Source of the DNA: an uncultured bacterium
GTDB taxonomy: Bacteria; Bacillota; Negativicutes; Veillonellales; Veillonellaceae
NCBI GenBank assembly: GCA_905214495.1
Contig: CAJMLW010000001.1
Coordinates: 57,909 to 121,908 of the forward strand
Reading direction: 5' to 3'
Length of the DNA: 64,000 nucleotides
A program made the translations under genes and the position numbers. Within the stretch, counting starts at the first letter, position 1. Every line of letters starts with the position of its first letter. The notes under the pieces are model-generated. The model saw only the letters and a list, made by a program, of their open reading frames with translations. It was not told where the DNA came from and searched no databases. Of this stretch, positions 1 through 8,225 are shown one piece after another.

Positions 1-638
1 GCAACTGGGGTTATAATAATAGATCGATTATCTGGCTTCATAATAGGACCACCAGCGGATAAATTATATCCTGTAGACCCTGTAGCTGATGAAATAATCA
101 GTCCATCAGAAGGATACATCTGAGTATGTTGTCCATTTACAGCTAAATTGATACGCGCCATTTTAGCAGGCTCAGAACGTGTAATAACGACTTCATTAAT
201 AATTGGGACTAAGTCTTCTCTCGTTCCGTCTTCCCTATCTATATAGGCATGAAGATGGCCTCGTTTTTCAATTGTATAGTCACCTTGAGCAATGCGTTTA
301 ATATGACTTTGTAATTGATGGACTTCAATTTGATTTAAGAAACCAAGTTCTCCTAAGTTAATACCACATACAGGTATATTATAAGAGAAAATTTGACGTG
401 CTAAATGGATGATGGTGCCATCGCCACCAAAACTAAATGCTACATCAATATGTTTAAAAATCTCTGGTCTAGGAAGTACATTTTCCTTTGGAATTTGTAA
501 TACCTTGTAAGTATCAGGTCTTTCAAGATCATCTGGTAAATATACTTCTATTTGCTCTTCTCTACAGATATGAGCTGCCATTTTAAGAACGGCCATGATT
601 GTACTTTTACCCATATTAGGGAAAAAACCAATACGCAT
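1..638 (-). CDS. nadK: NAD kinase, 3' end cut by window edge
   Basis: Phosphorylates NAD to NADP in the cytoplasm. Translating the minus strand from the ATG at 636-638 gives 212 codons with no stop before the window edge, so the C-terminal part (family length is about 285) is missing. Seen directly: the GGDGT nucleotide-binding motif at residues 71-75, NLGELGFL near 94-101, an NE pair near 147 and TGSTGYNLSAGG near 185-196, all hallmarks of the family. A GGAG ribosome site lies at 647-650. It follows tlyA by 11 bases, the usual Firmicute neighbour. Identification is secure; only the end is unseen. Confidence 0.95.
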   Translation of the reverse strand, partial: MRIGFFPNMGKSTIMAVLKMAAHICREEQIEVYLPDDLERPDTYKVLQIPKENVLPRPEIFKHIDVAFSFGGDGTIIHLARQIFSYNIPVCGINLGELGFLNQIEVHQLQSHIKRIAQGDYTIEKRGHLHAYIDREDGTREDLVPIINEVVITRSEPAKMARINLAVNGQHTQMYPSDGLIISSATGSTGYNLSAGGPIMKPDNRSIIITPV

Positions 639-649
639 ATATCTATCTC

Positions 650-1453
650 CTATAGCGTGTGAGCCTCATCTACAACTGCTGTAATTAATTCATCAGTTAT
701 AGATAATGCACCTTCTTCAGATTTAGTAAAATATCCTAAAAACTCAATATTGCCTTCCGTCCCTTTAATTGGTGAGAAGGTTAATCCGTGTAAATATAAT
801 TTGCAATCATAAGCAACCTGTAATATACGTGAAAGTACCTCTTCATGTACTGCTCGCTCTCGAACAATACCTCCCTTTCCGACCTTTTCTTTACCGGCTT
901 CAAACTGAGGCTTGATGAGAGCTACTAATGAACCTGTATTTTTTAATAGTGTAGTAGCTACAGGTAATACCTTATCGAGAGATATAAAAGCTACATCAAT
1001 AGATATGAAATCTACAAGTTCACCCAATTGTTCTGCAGTAACCGTACGTATATTTTGCTTCTCCATATTGATTACGCGTTCATCTTGGCGAAGTTTCCAA
1101 GCTAGTTGGTTATATCCTACATCTATTGCAAATACCTTGGATGCACCATTTTGCAATGCACAATCTGTAAATCCACCCGTGCTAGCTCCAATATCAATCA
1201 TGACTGCATCGGTTAAATCAATGGGATATATTTGAATAGCTTTTTCTAATTTTAAGCCTCCACGACTTACATATGGTAAGGTATTACCTTTCACTGTGAG
1301 ATTTGCATCTACAGGAACCTTTGTACCAGCCTTATCGATTCGTGTTGTATCCATAAAGATTTGACCAGCCATAATAGCGGCTTTTGCTTTTTCGCGACTT
1401 TCAAATAAACCTCGGTTAACAAGGAGAATATCTAAACGTTCTTTATTACTCAT
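650..1453 (-). CDS. tlyA: TlyA-family rRNA 2'-O-methyltransferase
   Basis: A 267-residue protein with an N-terminal S4 RNA-binding domain (about residues 4-62) followed by an FtsJ/RrmJ-like SAM methyltransferase fold. The SAM motif DIGASTGGFTD is at residues 87-97, followed by an acidic SAM-ribose residue in FAIDVGYNQ and the catalytic-lysine segment ALIKPQFEAG. Family members methylate cytidine 2'-hydroxyls in 16S and/or 23S rRNA; some have been called hemolysins, which is probably a misnomer. The start ATG overlaps the stop of the upstream PAP2-like gene by four bases (ATGA), so the two are translationally coupled. nadK follows directly. Which rRNA is modified here cannot be told. Confidence 0.93.
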   Translation of the reverse strand: MSNKERLDILLVNRGLFESREKAKAAIMAGQIFMDTTRIDKAGTKVPVDANLTVKGNTLPYVSRGGLKLEKAIQIYPIDLTDAVMIDIGASTGGFTDCALQNGASKVFAIDVGYNQLAWKLRQDERVINMEKQNIRTVTAEQLGELVDFISIDVAFISLDKVLPVATTLLKNTGSLVALIKPQFEAGKEKVGKGGIVRERAVHEEVLSRILQVAYDCKLYLHGLTFSPIKGTEGNIEFLGYFTKSEEGALSITDELITAVVDEAHTL

Positions 1454-1935
1454 ATGACACCATTATACACATAGAAATATTGAATATAAGCTATTAGAAT
1501 ACCTAATACTAAACCACCAAATACTTCAACTGGCGTATGACCTAGTAATTCTTTCAATGCAATTTCTCGGTCTTTTAAAATAACAGGAATATTTCGTTTA
1601 CTAAAATACTCCACAATTTGGTTTAATATTTGTGCTTGTCGACCAGCTTGACGACGTACACCAGACGCATCATACATAACTACAATAGAAAATACTAATG
1701 CTACCACAAATATATCAGTAATACCATTATTTTTAAAGTACAAAGCGGCAGTAGTAGAAATTACAAAGGATGTATGTGAACTAGGAAATCCTCCGGAACC
1801 TACTAAACGTTCAAAACGCAATGTACGATAACGGACAAGTTGCCATAAGAATTTAATGGCTTGTGCTGAAAACCAGCCCCAAAATGCGGCTTGCGCTATA
1901 TAGTTATGACAAATTTCCTCTAAAATATGGTACAT
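1450..1935 (-). CDS. Divergent PAP2-family (YuiD-like) membrane protein
   Basis: A 161-residue protein of the divergent PAP2 family (DUF212, YuiD-like). The sequence shows SGGFPSSHTS near residues 47-56 and YDASGVRRQAGRQA near 88-101, which match the conserved phosphatase-like segments of the family, plus hydrophobic stretches around 60-90 and at the C-terminus that look membrane-embedded. Lipid-phosphate phosphatase activity is inferred from the superfamily, not shown. It sits between a prenyl diphosphate synthase and tlyA. The prenyl synthase neighbour makes an isoprenoid-phosphate substrate tempting, but position alone does not prove it. Confidence 0.8.
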   Translation of the reverse strand: MYHILEEICHNYIAQAAFWGWFSAQAIKFLWQLVRYRTLRFERLVGSGGFPSSHTSFVISTTAALYFKNNGITDIFVVALVFSIVVMYDASGVRRQAGRQAQILNQIVEYFSKRNIPVILKDREIALKELLGHTPVEVFGGLVLGILIAYIQYFYVYNGVI

Positions 1936-1955
1936 ATAACTTTACCCTCTAATGT

Positions 1956-2834
1956 TTAATGTGTACGATCCATTAAATAATCAATAATAGCACTTAGTAT
2001 GTGTGTATCATCTTCTATTGTTGCTAAAGAAGCATGTGCCTTTTGTGCGACTATATGTGCTTCATTACGTGCCTCATCAAGCCCTAATAATGAAACATAA
2101 GTAGATTTATCTTGTCGTATATCACTACCAGGTGTTTTGCCTAACTCTTCAATGGTTCCCGTTACATCAAGAATATCATCTGTAATCTGGAATAGCAAAC
2201 CAAGACAATTGGCATATGTCATATAGGCCGCATATTTTGCTTGATCAGCATTAGATAAAATGAGCCCTAATTCAATAGCCGCATTAAATAAGGCACCTGT
2301 TTTGCCACTATGTAAAACTTTTAATTCCTCTAGAGGTATATGTTTTCCTTCGGATAGTAAATCAAAAGCTTGTCCGCCAACCATGCCTTCAGGACCAGCT
2401 GCGGTCGCTAAACATTGGATAGCCTTGATTTTTTGCTCCGCTGATGCGGTTGTATTTTCACTACAAAGTTGAAATGCATAGGTCAATAAACCATCACCTG
2501 CAAGAATGGCCATACCGTCTCCATATACCTTATGGTTGGTTAAATTACCTCGGCGATAATCATCATTATCCATAGCTGGTAAATCATCATGAATCAGTGA
2601 GTATGTATGAATACATTCCAATGCACATAGGAACTCTTTATATAATGATGCATCAACCTTCATTGCATCTAAAACAGCCTTGGTTAAGATAGGACGAATT
2701 CGTTTTCCCCCTTGTAATAAACTATAATTCATAGATTCATATAAACGTTTATATTCTGGTATAGGGGAATTTAATACGGCACTTAACCAGTGTTCAATCG
2801 ATTGTTTGCTAGTTTCTAAATATGTCTTTAACAT
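1956..2834 (-). CDS. ispA: Farnesyl/geranylgeranyl diphosphate synthase
   Basis: Head-to-tail condensation of isopentenyl diphosphate with allylic diphosphates to give farnesyl (possibly geranylgeranyl) diphosphate. The 292-residue trans-prenyltransferase shows the first Asp-rich motif DDLPAMD at residues 83-89 and the second DDILD at 219-223, with GGKRIRP near 42-48. The residues just before the first motif (HTYSLIH) match the E. coli IspA type, favouring a short C15 product. It feeds the pathway whose dxr, ispG and uppS lie at the other end of the window. The xseB-ispA order is typical of Firmicutes and Proteobacteria. Exact chain length is inference. Confidence 0.93.
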   Translation of the reverse strand: MLKTYLETSKQSIEHWLSAVLNSPIPEYKRLYESMNYSLLQGGKRIRPILTKAVLDAMKVDASLYKEFLCALECIHTYSLIHDDLPAMDNDDYRRGNLTNHKVYGDGMAILAGDGLLTYAFQLCSENTTASAEQKIKAIQCLATAAGPEGMVGGQAFDLLSEGKHIPLEELKVLHSGKTGALFNAAIELGLILSNADQAKYAAYMTYANCLGLLFQITDDILDVTGTIEELGKTPGSDIRQDKSTYVSLLGLDEARNEAHIVAQKAHASLATIEDDTHILSAIIDYLMDRTH

Positions 2835-2840
2835 AGCTTA

Positions 2841-3047
2841 TTACTCTCCGATGCGTACCTCTTCGATAATCTGTTGAATTTCACCTTCCACAGAATCCAG
2901 CATGTCTGCGCATTCCTTCACTAAGGTCAAGCCTTTTTTATATTGATTTAACAGCTCTGACATAGATAATTCACCATCGTCAAGTTGGCGAACGATATCT
3001 TCAAGAGCCTTATATTTTTTTTCATAACTTTTCAGTGATGTTGCCAT
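2841..3047 (-). CDS. xseB: Exodeoxyribonuclease VII small subunit
   Basis: A 68-residue helical protein (SYEKKYKALEDIVRQLDDGE... then a Leu-rich second helix) matching the two-helix XseB family in size and pattern. Several copies bind the large subunit to form the single-strand-specific exonuclease VII. Its start lies 26 bases inside the end of xseA, a common coupled arrangement, and it ends six bases before ispA. No catalytic residues are expected in this subunit. Identification rests on length, heptad-like sequence and position next to xseA. Confidence 0.93.
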   Translation of the reverse strand: MATSLKSYEKKYKALEDIVRQLDDGELSMSELLNQYKKGLTLVKECADMLDSVEGEIQQIIEEVRIGE

Positions 3048-4245
3048 CCGGTAATACCTCCTCTACAACTGCTTTTATAGAACCATCACGCAATGTAATT
3101 TTAAATACATCTCCTTTGGCCATATTTTGAATTGAACTTATGGTATGTCCCTCTTTTTCTATTTTGGAATAGCCTTTCACCATTAAATGGATCGGATTTT
3201 GTAGTGATAATTCCTGTGTTATAAGTGAAAGTTTATGCTTTTCATGTTGCCATCGTTGTGACGCTAAAGTTTGTAATTTCTCCTTATAGGATTGTAAGAG
3301 GGAATTTTGTTTATGCAGTAATTGTAATGCAGGAAACCCGAGGCGACGATTAAAAATTGTACTTAATTCAATACGTTTTTGCTGTAATGTTTGATCTATT
3401 ACATACTGTAAATAATCAAGTTTTTGTTGTAAATTCTGTTGTAGTGTAGTTAACGGAAGCACTGCAATTTCTGCGGCATGACTAGGTGTAGCACCACGCA
3501 TATCAGCAGCGTAATCAGCTAATGTATAATCTGTTTCATGACCTACTGCAGAAATAATAGGTGTAGATGCATTGTAAATAGCTTCGATAACAACTCTATC
3601 ATTAAAGCACCATAAATCCTCCATTGAACCGCCGCCGCGACCGACGATAATGACATCAATATCTAGATCTTTATCTGCAGCTTCAATTCCTTTAGCTATG
3701 ATTGGACCCGCTGTTGTTCCCTGAACTGGTACAAAGAATAATTTAAATTGCATAAGCGGATTTCTATGTTCACTAATATGTAATATATCGTGTAAAACAG
3801 CACCTGTAGAAGATGTAACAATACCGATACAACTTGATAAAACTGGTATTGGTTGTTTATGAGCATCATCAAAATAGCCCAATGCGGATAATTCTCTTTG
3901 CAGAGCATCGAATTCAAGCTGTAATGGGCTTTTAGAACCAACCTGCATATCCGAAGCGATAAGATTTAAACGGCCCATTTTGTTATAGAAATTAACGGAT
4001 GCCTTGATTGTTACTAATAATCCATTTTGGAATGCATTAGCGAGTCCTTTACTTTGAACCGTACTAGACCACATCGTTACATCTATAGATGATTCCTCAT
4101 CTTTTAAGGAAAAATACACATGACCACTACTATGACGCTTAGCATTTGTTATCGTACCACTAACATAGACATTTTTTAGTAGATACTCTCTATCTATTGT
4201 TCGTTTTATTAAGTTATTTAATTGGGTAATACTCAATACATTCAC
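3022..4245 (-). CDS. xseA: Exodeoxyribonuclease VII large subunit
   Basis: Catalytic subunit of exonuclease VII, which degrades single-stranded DNA from both ends into oligonucleotides. The 407-residue protein has an N-terminal OB-fold (about 1-100, with VYVSGTITNAKRHSSGHVYFSL), then the catalytic domain with GIVTSSTGAVLHDIL near residue 140 and VIIVGRGGGSMEDLWCFND near 195-215, and a long helical region after about 260. The C-terminus overlaps xseB by 26 bases. The length is slightly short of the E. coli protein (456) but usual for Firmicutes. It follows the TsaD-like gene by seven bases within one operon. Confidence 0.95.
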   Translation of the reverse strand: MNVLSITQLNNLIKRTIDREYLLKNVYVSGTITNAKRHSSGHVYFSLKDEESSIDVTMWSSTVQSKGLANAFQNGLLVTIKASVNFYNKMGRLNLIASDMQVGSKSPLQLEFDALQRELSALGYFDDAHKQPIPVLSSCIGIVTSSTGAVLHDILHISEHRNPLMQFKLFFVPVQGTTAGPIIAKGIEAADKDLDIDVIIVGRGGGSMEDLWCFNDRVVIEAIYNASTPIISAVGHETDYTLADYAADMRGATPSHAAEIAVLPLTTLQQNLQQKLDYLQYVIDQTLQQKRIELSTIFNRRLGFPALQLLHKQNSLLQSYKEKLQTLASQRWQHEKHKLSLITQELSLQNPIHLMVKGYSKIEKEGHTISSIQNMAKGDVFKITLRDGSIKAVVEEVLPDGNITEKL

Positions 4246-4252
4246 GATATAC

Positions 4253-5191
4253 CTACTTTTGTGTTGCTAAAAATGCCCCATAAGCATTTCCAGTAGCATT
4301 GTCGACAGAGAATTTAGGATTTGCAAAATGAACAGTTACGTTATTCTTATGACAAAAACCATTTAGACGATTGCGTAGTATAGAATTACTCATTACACCA
4401 CCAACGGCAATTAATGTTGATACTGGTGTATGTTTGAGATGATAGGTTAATAATTTTTCCAGAGAATTTCCTATGCAACTAAATAGTGCCTTACTCATAG
4501 ATGCAGGTGACGCCCCTTTTTCGATATTACGCAGTGCAGCACTACAAGGACCAGCAAAGCTAATCCATCCTTCTTTAACAGAGGAAGGTAGCGGATCATA
4601 CGTATCTGTTTGTAAAGCAAGCCGTTCTAATTCTTTGCCACAAGGAAATTGAATACCTAATGCAACACCTACACGATCGACAAATTGTCCGCCTTGTAGA
4701 TCCTTAGAACCACCGATAATAGAGCTTTCAAAAATCCCCTTACCTTTATATTCTGTTAAAACGAGTTCTGTAGTACCACCAGAAAGATGTAAGCTATAGA
4801 ATGGAAACGTAGGGACATGTCCAATTTCCCTTAGGGCTGCTAAAATATGGTTTTCTTGATGAGCAAATTCATACATTGGTACTTGCATCATATGACTTAG
4901 TGCTCTAGTAAAACCATGCCCAACAAGAAAGGCCGGCATATAAGAATCATCAGAGCGTCTAGGAAAAGCACTAGCACCAATACCCGATAATGGAACTTGA
5001 GGCAATTCTTCTATAAGACGAGGCAATACCTTTGTATGTTGAAACACCATGTTAGATTGTTGAAGTCCCTTCATTCCTGGCTTTACATCTAATATTTTTC
5101 GAGCTTCCCCTACTATATTTAGTTCATCATCAATAATGGCACAGCTCGTCGTATAACAGCTTGTGTCAATTCCTAGAAAATATCGTTTCAT
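4253..5191 (-). CDS. TsaD/Kae1-like (peptidase M22-type) paralogue
   Basis: A 312-residue member of the ASKHA-fold Gcp/Kae1/TsaD superfamily. Seen directly: the N-terminal phosphate-binding segment LGIDTSCYTTSCA (6-18), the metal-ligand pair H111 and H115 in HQENH, and LHLSGGTTEL around 134-143, then a glycine-rich VGGVMSN loop near 265. Canonical TsaD has H-x-E-G-H and about 335-340 residues; this protein is shorter and its second motif is altered, so it is probably the known Clostridia/Negativicutes paralogue between nusB and xseA rather than the tRNA t6A enzyme itself. Its start touches the nusB stop by one base. Function is not established. Confidence 0.8.
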   Translation of the reverse strand: MKRYFLGIDTSCYTTSCAIIDDELNIVGEARKILDVKPGMKGLQQSNMVFQHTKVLPRLIEELPQVPLSGIGASAFPRRSDDSYMPAFLVGHGFTRALSHMMQVPMYEFAHQENHILAALREIGHVPTFPFYSLHLSGGTTELVLTEYKGKGIFESSIIGGSKDLQGGQFVDRVGVALGIQFPCGKELERLALQTDTYDPLPSSVKEGWISFAGPCSAALRNIEKGASPASMSKALFSCIGNSLEKLLTYHLKHTPVSTLIAVGGVMSNSILRNRLNGFCHKNNVTVHFANPKFSVDNATGNAYGAFLATQK

Positions 5192-5595
5192 TATTTACTC
5201 TTATTATAAGCATCTAGAATCGCATTGATTAATTTATAGGATGCATCAGAACCAAAGGATTTTGCTAATTGTACAGCCTCATTGATAACAATAGATGGAG
5301 ATACATCTTCACTATTGTAGCTGAGCTCCCAAATCGCAAGACGTAAAATGGCGCGATCTACTTTATCCATAAGTTCAAATTTTCGTTTTGTACAATATGG
5401 TTCAACTATTGTGTCGATTTCTTCAAGATGGGATAACACACCATCTATTATTTGGTTTGCATAAGCAATATCCATAGACAACGAGATTTCTCCATCTGGG
5501 AAAATCACATCATCATTAGAGGTATGAAATTCATTAGCGTATAGAACTTGGAATGCATATTGACGTGCTTCACGTCTATTTCTCTTTTTAGACAT
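5191..5595 (-). CDS. nusB: Transcription antitermination factor NusB
   Basis: A 134-residue all-helical NusB protein: basic RNA-binding N-terminus (KKRNRREARQYAFQVLYANEF), then the family core VDRAILRLAIWELSY near residues 82-96 and SIVINEAVQLAKSFGSDASYKLINAILD near 102-129. NusB binds boxA RNA with S10 (NusE) and supports rRNA antitermination. It lies directly after two Asp23-type genes, as yqhY-nusB does in Bacillus. The one-base overlap with the TsaD-like gene indicates coupled translation. Confidence 0.96.
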   Translation of the reverse strand: MSKKRNRREARQYAFQVLYANEFHTSNDDVIFPDGEISLSMDIAYANQIIDGVLSHLEEIDTIVEPYCTKRKFELMDKVDRAILRLAIWELSYNSEDVSPSIVINEAVQLAKSFGSDASYKLINAILDAYNKSK

Positions 5596-5604
5596 ATTGT
5601 CTCC

Positions 5605-5976
5605 TTATTCTTTGATAATTCCTTCAATATGTACATCAACCTTTACGTGATCAAGGTCAAGCGTATTCTTTAATGTTTGTTTAATTTCAGACTGCAATTG
5701 TTTTGCTATATCTATTATATTGTATCCGTATAGACAACGGATATACACATTAATTTCGATAAAGCCTTTTCTATGCTTTACATTAATGCCTGGTAAATTT
5801 TTTTGTCCAAAAGCGTTCGTTATACCATCAACAATTTCATCATATAAGCGTGGACTTAAGGAGTGAATCCCAGGAATTGTACTTAAGGGCTTAATAGCAA
5901 CATCAATGATGACGGAATCTGCGATATCTACTGTTGCTGTATCTAAGCCATAGTTTAATTTATCGTCTTGACTCAT
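5605..5976 (-). CDS. Asp23/Gls24 family protein, copy 1
   Basis: A 123-residue Asp23/Gls24-domain protein: VIIDVAIKPLSTIPGIHSL, then GINVKHRKGFIEINVYIRCLYGYNI and a C-terminal DIAKQLQSEIKQTLKN...VKVDVHIEGI pattern typical of the fold. No transmembrane segment or signal is seen. Family members are linked to envelope stress or to control of fatty-acid synthesis (YqhY next to nusB in Bacillus), but the biochemical role is unresolved. It lies ten bases before nusB and eleven after a second Asp23 gene, so the pair looks like a tandem duplication. Confidence 0.87.
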   Translation of the reverse strand: MSQDDKLNYGLDTATVDIADSVIIDVAIKPLSTIPGIHSLSPRLYDEIVDGITNAFGQKNLPGINVKHRKGFIEINVYIRCLYGYNIIDIAKQLQSEIKQTLKNTLDLDHVKVDVHIEGIIKE

Positions 5977-5987
5977 ATGCCCTCCTA

Positions 5988-6377
5988 TTATTCATTATGC
6001 TGAATTGGTTCAGGTGTAAAATCATCAAAAATAATATCTTGGACTACGATATCAATTGTTTCCACTTCTATTTCTGTGTAATTGACGAGTGCAGTTTTAA
6101 TTCGCTCTTGTAAACGCAGTGCAATATCAGGTATGCGATATCCATAGGAGATACTCACATATAATGTAACTGAAATAGCTCCGTCATCGTTAAAGGAAAT
6201 CTTTACACCTTCATGGGCATTTTTACGTCCAAAAAAGGTGTTAACCCCATCATTAAAGGTAGAACTCATATGATGGATTCCTTTAGTATCTAATGCGGTC
6301 ATACTAACAATAGTAGCATATACATTGTCAGCGATTTTAATTTTACCAGTTTCTAACTCAGTATTTTTCTTAGTCAT
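5988..6377 (-). CDS. Asp23/Gls24 family protein, copy 2
   Basis: A 129-residue Asp23/Gls24-domain protein starting MTKKNTELETGKIKIADNV. I chose the ATG at 6375-6377 because a GAAAGAGG ribosome site precedes it; the open frame reaches 6431, but that extension runs through the terminator hairpin at 6391-6437. Conserved pattern: ALDTKGIHHM, VKISFNDDGAISVTLYVSISYGYRIPDIALRLQERIK. It has a longer acidic tail than copy 1 (ending FDDFTPEPIQHNE). The two copies are clearly diverged, so a heteromeric role is possible but unproven. Transcription either reads through from efp or starts between 6378 and 6508. Confidence 0.87.
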   Translation of the reverse strand: MTKKNTELETGKIKIADNVYATIVSMTALDTKGIHHMSSTFNDGVNTFFGRKNAHEGVKISFNDDGAISVTLYVSISYGYRIPDIALRLQERIKTALVNYTEIEVETIDIVVQDIIFDDFTPEPIQHNE

Positions 6378-6390
6378 ATAGGCCTCTTTC

Positions 6391-6437
6391 AAAAAAGAGC
6401 ACCTGTCCCTATATAATGACATAGACGACAAGTGCTC
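6391..6437 (-). terminator. Rho-independent terminator after efp
   Basis: On the minus strand a ten-pair stem (arms at plus 6428-6437 and 6397-6406, one G-U pair) is followed at once by six T residues (plus 6391-6396). It lies 70 bases beyond the efp stop and only about 14 bases before the next start codon, so it probably lowers rather than abolishes expression of the Asp23-nusB block. Confidence 0.8.
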
Positions 6438-6508
6438 AGCTTAACAAAGATATATGGGGGACTATATTACATTTAAAAGATCTGGCCCACTATATCAATG
6501 AAATAGTT

Positions 6509-7066
6509 TTAGGCACGTTCGATGTATTGACCGGTACGAGTATCAATACGAAGTACATCATCTACTTCGATAAAAAGAGGTACTTTTACAGTGTAGCCTG
6601 TTTCCAATACAGCTGGTTTATTACCACCTGTAGCAGTATCGCCACGGATACCAGGATCAGTTTCAACTACGCGAAGTTCTACAGCTACAGGTAAGTCAAT
6701 ACCGATTACAATACCTTGGAAGAACATGATGGATACTTCCATATTTTCAAGAAGGAAGTTTTTAGCATCACCTAGTTGTTCAACGTTCAATTCCACTTGA
6801 TCATATGTTTCGTTGTCCATGAATGTGTATGCGCCATCAGCTTCGTATAAGTATTGCATACGACGACGATCAACATGCGCTTTTGGCACTTTTTCACCAG
6901 CGTTGAAAGTACGTTCTACTACAGAACCAGTTTGCAAGTTTTTCATTTTTGTACGCACGAATGCAGCACCTTTACCTGGTTTAACGTGTTGAAAGTCAAC
7001 TACTTGCCATACATTACCGTCGATCTCAACGGTTACACCTGGGCGGAAATCATTACTGGAAATCAT
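6509..7066 (-). CDS. efp: Translation elongation factor P
   Basis: A 185-residue, three-domain EF-P that rescues ribosomes stalled on polyproline. The N-terminal KOW domain shows the modification loop PGKG with Lys32 at the tip (equivalent to Lys34 in E. coli), and the C-terminal OB region ends VPLFIEVDDVLRIDTRTGQYIERA. No EpmA or EpmB gene is in view, so how or whether Lys32 is modified is not visible. It follows pepQ by 15 bases in the common Firmicute pepQ-efp pair, and a terminator follows it. Confidence 0.97.
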   Translation of the reverse strand: MISSNDFRPGVTVEIDGNVWQVVDFQHVKPGKGAAFVRTKMKNLQTGSVVERTFNAGEKVPKAHVDRRRMQYLYEADGAYTFMDNETYDQVELNVEQLGDAKNFLLENMEVSIMFFQGIVIGIDLPVAVELRVVETDPGIRGDTATGGNKPAVLETGYTVKVPLFIEVDDVLRIDTRTGQYIERA

Positions 7067-7081
7067 CTAACTCTTCTCCTT

Positions 7082-8155
7082 CTAAATACCTATTTCGATT
7101 AACTCTTTTGGACTATGTGTTAATAATTCACAGCCATCAGCTTTAACAATAACACTATCCTCTATTCTCAATCCGATTTCACCAGAAAGATAAATACCTG
7201 GTTCTACCGTAATGATCATATTTTCGGAAAATACCGTATCGGATTTTGGATTGGCTACTGGTTCTTCGTGGATTTCTAGTCCTACACCGTGTCCTGTACC
7301 ATGATTAAATTCCTTGGTATATCCTTGTTCTCGTATATAGTCACGACATACTGCGTCAAGTTCTTTGCCGGTAATTCCTGCATGAACTGCTGTAACACCT
7401 CGTTTTTGAGCTTCTAAAACTATACTATACAATTTCTTTTGCTGCTCTGATGCGGGGCCCATAACGACTGTTCGAGTCATATCTGAATGATACCCTTTAT
7501 ACACAGCGCCAAAATCAAAGGTGATAAAATCACCGGTCTCTATAATCTTATCACTAGCCACACCATGAGGCATACTAGATCGATTGCCGGATGCTACAAT
7601 TGTTGCAAAAGAAGGTTCCTCTGAACCTCGTTTTAACATTTCTGCTTCTAGTATGATACGCGCTTCATTCTCCGTCATACCCACCTTTAATTGCGGTAAT
7701 AATGCGGCAAATGCATCGTCTCCAATTTTAGCAGCAATGCGCATTAATTCTAATTCATCTTCTCGTTTTATAGCACGCAATTTTGCAAAATGTATAGATG
7801 TAAAATTAAAGCGTTCATCTAATGTATCACATAAGGTTTCATATGTATCAACAGGCATATATTTTCCTTCAATACCAAAGAGCCCATCGTGGATGTGATT
7901 GTCATTAAAAATATCTACAAGAGTATCCATAACTGATGTTTCATATTGAATAACCTCATAGCCTTCACATTGTTTTGTAGCTTGCTCTGTATATCTAAAA
8001 TCGGTAATCATGAATGCTTTATCTTGTGTGACAATAGCAAATCCTGTAGTACCTGTAAAGCCAGCAAAATAATGTAAATTTATAGGGTCAATTAAAACGA
8101 CACCAGTTAATTCTTGTTCTTTAATATACTTTTGTAGCTGATCTAATCCGTTCAT
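7082..8155 (-). CDS. Xaa-Pro aminopeptidase / M24 dipeptidase
   Basis: A metallopeptidase of family M24 (pita-bread fold), cleaving Xaa-Pro bonds in peptides. The full dimetal-ligand set is visible: FDFGAVYKGYHSDMTRT (two Asp), NHGTGHGVGLEIHE (His), VEPGIYL (Glu) and GLRIED (Glu). The N-terminal creatinase-like domain occupies about residues 1-125. I place the start at 8155 (MNGLDQL) because AGGAG is seven bases upstream of it but only one base from the alternative ATG at 8161. Pairing with efp is typical of Firmicutes. PepQ versus PepP specificity cannot be decided from sequence alone. Confidence 0.92.
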   Translation of the reverse strand: MNGLDQLQKYIKEQELTGVVLIDPINLHYFAGFTGTTGFAIVTQDKAFMITDFRYTEQATKQCEGYEVIQYETSVMDTLVDIFNDNHIHDGLFGIEGKYMPVDTYETLCDTLDERFNFTSIHFAKLRAIKREDELELMRIAAKIGDDAFAALLPQLKVGMTENEARIILEAEMLKRGSEEPSFATIVASGNRSSMPHGVASDKIIETGDFITFDFGAVYKGYHSDMTRTVVMGPASEQQKKLYSIVLEAQKRGVTAVHAGITGKELDAVCRDYIREQGYTKEFNHGTGHGVGLEIHEEPVANPKSDTVFSENMIITVEPGIYLSGEIGLRIEDSVIVKADGCELLTHSPKELIEIGI

Positions 8156-8171
8156 AATCATGCTCCTAGTC

Positions 8172-8192
8172 TATAAAGTACACTTTATAATA
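8172..8192 (-). promoter_or_regulatory. Palindrome over the -10 region of pepQ-efp
   Basis: A perfect inverted repeat with 8-base arms and a 2-base centre (TATAAAGT-AC-ACTTTATA, 8172-8189) overlaps a minus-strand extended -10 element, TGGTATTAT (TATTAT at 8087+100 to 8192, that is plus 8187-8192). The -35 region is weak. The placement suits a repressor operator or start-site element; the binding factor is unknown. Confidence 0.4.
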
Positions 8193-8225
8193 CCATAAAA
8201 TGCCTATATTGAATAGATTTTCATG

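Noticed and set aside
5988..6431. Long start for the second Asp23 gene
   Set aside because: The extra residues run through a terminator stem and lack a ribosome site; the inner ATG at 6377 has one.
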